Shown: positions 21,294 through 21,836 of the stretch, in pieces
Layout: each line of letters begins with the position of its first letter
Position numbering within the stretch: the stretch's first letter is position 1
IMG/VR virus record: IMGVR_UViG_3300009154_000320
Location: 1-21,836 of that record
From: a virus
Length of the DNA stretch: 21,836 nucleotides
Reading direction: 5' to 3' (one strand)
The notes under the pieces: model-generated
The model's database searches: none
What the model saw: only the letters and a program-made list of their open reading frames with translations
Told to the model about the DNA's origin: nothing
Translations under genes and position numbers: made by a program

Positions 21294-21445
21294 TCGACAG
21301 CATGAGCCAGCACTGCCCCAACTGCGAAGCCCAAGCGGCGGAGATCGAGCGGCTACGAGAGGCCCTTCGTGAAGCAGCAGAAGACCCCGATAGCATTGGC
21401 GGGAGTATCGCCCGCGCAGCCCTAGCAGGAAAGGCAGAGCAATGA
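21290..21445 (+). CDS. 51-aa coiled-coil small protein, copy 1 of a tandem pair
   Basis: ATGA overlap at 21290. The sequence has SQHCPNCEAQAAEIERLREA with a CxxC pair, then a helix, and ends ARAALAGKAEQ. EAQAAEIERLREAL and AALAGKAEQ recur in the following gene. A short leucine-zipper-like helix suggests dimerisation. Similar short proteins with this E-I-E-R-L-R signature are frequent in phage early gene clusters, without known function. Confidence 0.6.
   Translation: MIDSMSQHCPNCEAQAAEIERLREALREAAEDPDSIGGSIARAALAGKAEQ
21325..21367 (+). repeat. 43-base direct repeat, copy 1 (coiled-coil segment)
   Basis: 38 of 43 bases match 21525-21567, exactly 200 bases away. It encodes EAQAAEIERLREAL. Four of the five differences are consistent with synonymous third- or first-position changes. 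Confidence 0.85.
21416..21445 (+). repeat. 30-base exact direct repeat, copy 1 (3' ends of paired genes)
   Basis: Identical to 21619-21648. It covers the last codons (AALAGKAEQ), the ribosome binding region and the ATGA junction of each gene, so both junctions are copies. Confidence 0.9.
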
Positions 21446-21648
21446 TCGACGATTTTAAAGAGAGGCTGCGGAACACCGACCACAACTGGCACGAAGCGGC
21501 TTGTGCGGAAGCTGAACACCGCATCGAAGCCCAAGCGGCAGAGATTGAGCGGCTGCGTGAGGCGCTTACAAATATTTGCTGGACGACAATAGCTCCGAAA
21601 GCACACAAAATTGCTCAAGCAGCCCTAGCAGGAAAGGCAGAGCAATGA
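21442..21648 (+). CDS. 68-aa coiled-coil small protein, copy 2 of the tandem pair
   Basis: ATGA overlap at 21442, with GGAAAGGCAGAGCA upstream as ribosome binding region. MIDDFKERLRNTDHNWHEAA gives a distinct N-terminus. Then comes the shared EAQAAEIERLREAL, a different central stretch (TNICWTTIAPKAHK) and the shared QAALAGKAEQ end. Same likely dimeric coiled-coil nature as copy 1. Function unknown. Confidence 0.65.
   Translation: MIDDFKERLRNTDHNWHEAACAEAEHRIEAQAAEIERLREALTNICWTTIAPKAHKIAQAALAGKAEQ
21525..21567 (+). repeat. 43-base direct repeat, copy 2
   Basis: Partner of 21325-21367. Confidence 0.85.
21619..21648 (+). repeat. 30-base exact direct repeat, copy 2
   Basis: Partner of 21416-21445, again ending at an ATGA gene junction. 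Confidence 0.9.
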
Positions 21649-21836
21649 GCGAACAACCGAAACGATACAGGGGCCAGAGCGGGCTATCGGCAGAACAGCA
21701 AGCCAAGGTGAAACAGATCGCGGGACAGCTTACGGAGGCGCAGCGGGATGCTTTGCTTTCGATGGAGTGGACAGGCGAATACTACGAGCCGCCTGCCACC
21801 GAACGAAAGTCTCTCGCAGCACTTGGCCTGCTTGAC
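21645..21836 (+). CDS. Hypothetical phage protein, 3' partial at window end
   Basis: 64 codons are open from ATG 21645 (ATGA overlap, same upstream sequence as the preceding junction) to the last base, with no stop. A basic start (SEQPKRYRGQSGLSAEQQAK) leads to AGQLTEAQRDALLSMEWTGE and ATERKSLAALGLLD. The L-T-x-A-Q-R-x-A-L-L ... L-x-x-L-G-L pattern is typical of small winged-helix-like proteins common in phages. The remainder lies outside the window. Confidence 0.65.
   Translation, partial: MSEQPKRYRGQSGLSAEQQAKVKQIAGQLTEAQRDALLSMEWTGEYYEPPATERKSLAALGLLD

Noticed and set aside
20355-21836. CRISPR-like or iteron repeats
   Set aside because: The repeats found are coding duplications in pairs, not regularly spaced short arrays.

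Overview
This window is most likely part of a tailed bacteriophage genome with podovirus-like virion proteins. The host is probably an alphaproteobacterium. Evidence for a phage: a P22 gp10-like stabilisation protein end, internal virion (ejection-type) proteins, a tail fibre and a holin/endolysin/Rz/Rz1 lysis cassette. Evidence for the host: a GapR (DUF2312) homologue, a family typical of Alphaproteobacteria, plus several small protein families that I associate with phages of that class. No integrase, repressor, tRNA, CRISPR array or insertion sequence was seen. Terminase, portal and capsid genes are not in the window and presumably lie to the left. The early region continues past the right edge.

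Layout. (1) 1-10172, plus strand: virion module. It holds the stabilisation protein C-terminus, a small beta-rich protein, a 188-aa protein, a GNAT acetyltransferase-like protein, a 1498-aa virion protein (two peptidase S74 domains and a muramidase domain), a 740-aa internal-virion-type protein, a tail fibre and a small beta-rich protein. (2) 10175-12424, plus: three small membrane proteins (holin candidates) around a DUF7936-like protein, then a GH19 endolysin and overlapping Rz/Rz1 spanins. (3) 12439-13413, plus: a metallophosphoesterase. (4) 13403-15761, minus: PD-(D/E)XK nuclease, winged-helix-like protein, probable ssDNA-binding protein, a hypothetical protein and DUF3310. This set is transcribed leftward, converges on the late genes, and has a candidate TTGACA promoter near 15.8 kb. 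(5) 15924-17572, plus: small early genes, a GapR homologue and a RuvC-like resolvase. (6) 17694-20377, plus: prim-pol/helicase, a small basic protein and a stand-alone DnaA domain IV protein. (7) 20355-21836, plus: a tightly overlapping chain of very small genes, including two tandem duplications.

How the genes fit together. The virion and lysis genes form a late rightward unit with many ATGA or TAATG overlaps, so translation is probably coupled. The leftward genes look like a recombination/ssDNA-handling set. The rightward early genes supply replication (prim-pol helicase, DnaA-like DNA binding), junction resolution and a nucleoid-type protein.

There is no gene-free stretch over 300 bases. 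The largest gaps are 15762-15923 (divergent promoter region) and 17573-17693 (contains a strong hairpin). All calls come from reading the sequence. Family assignments rest on recognised motifs, with no database search.
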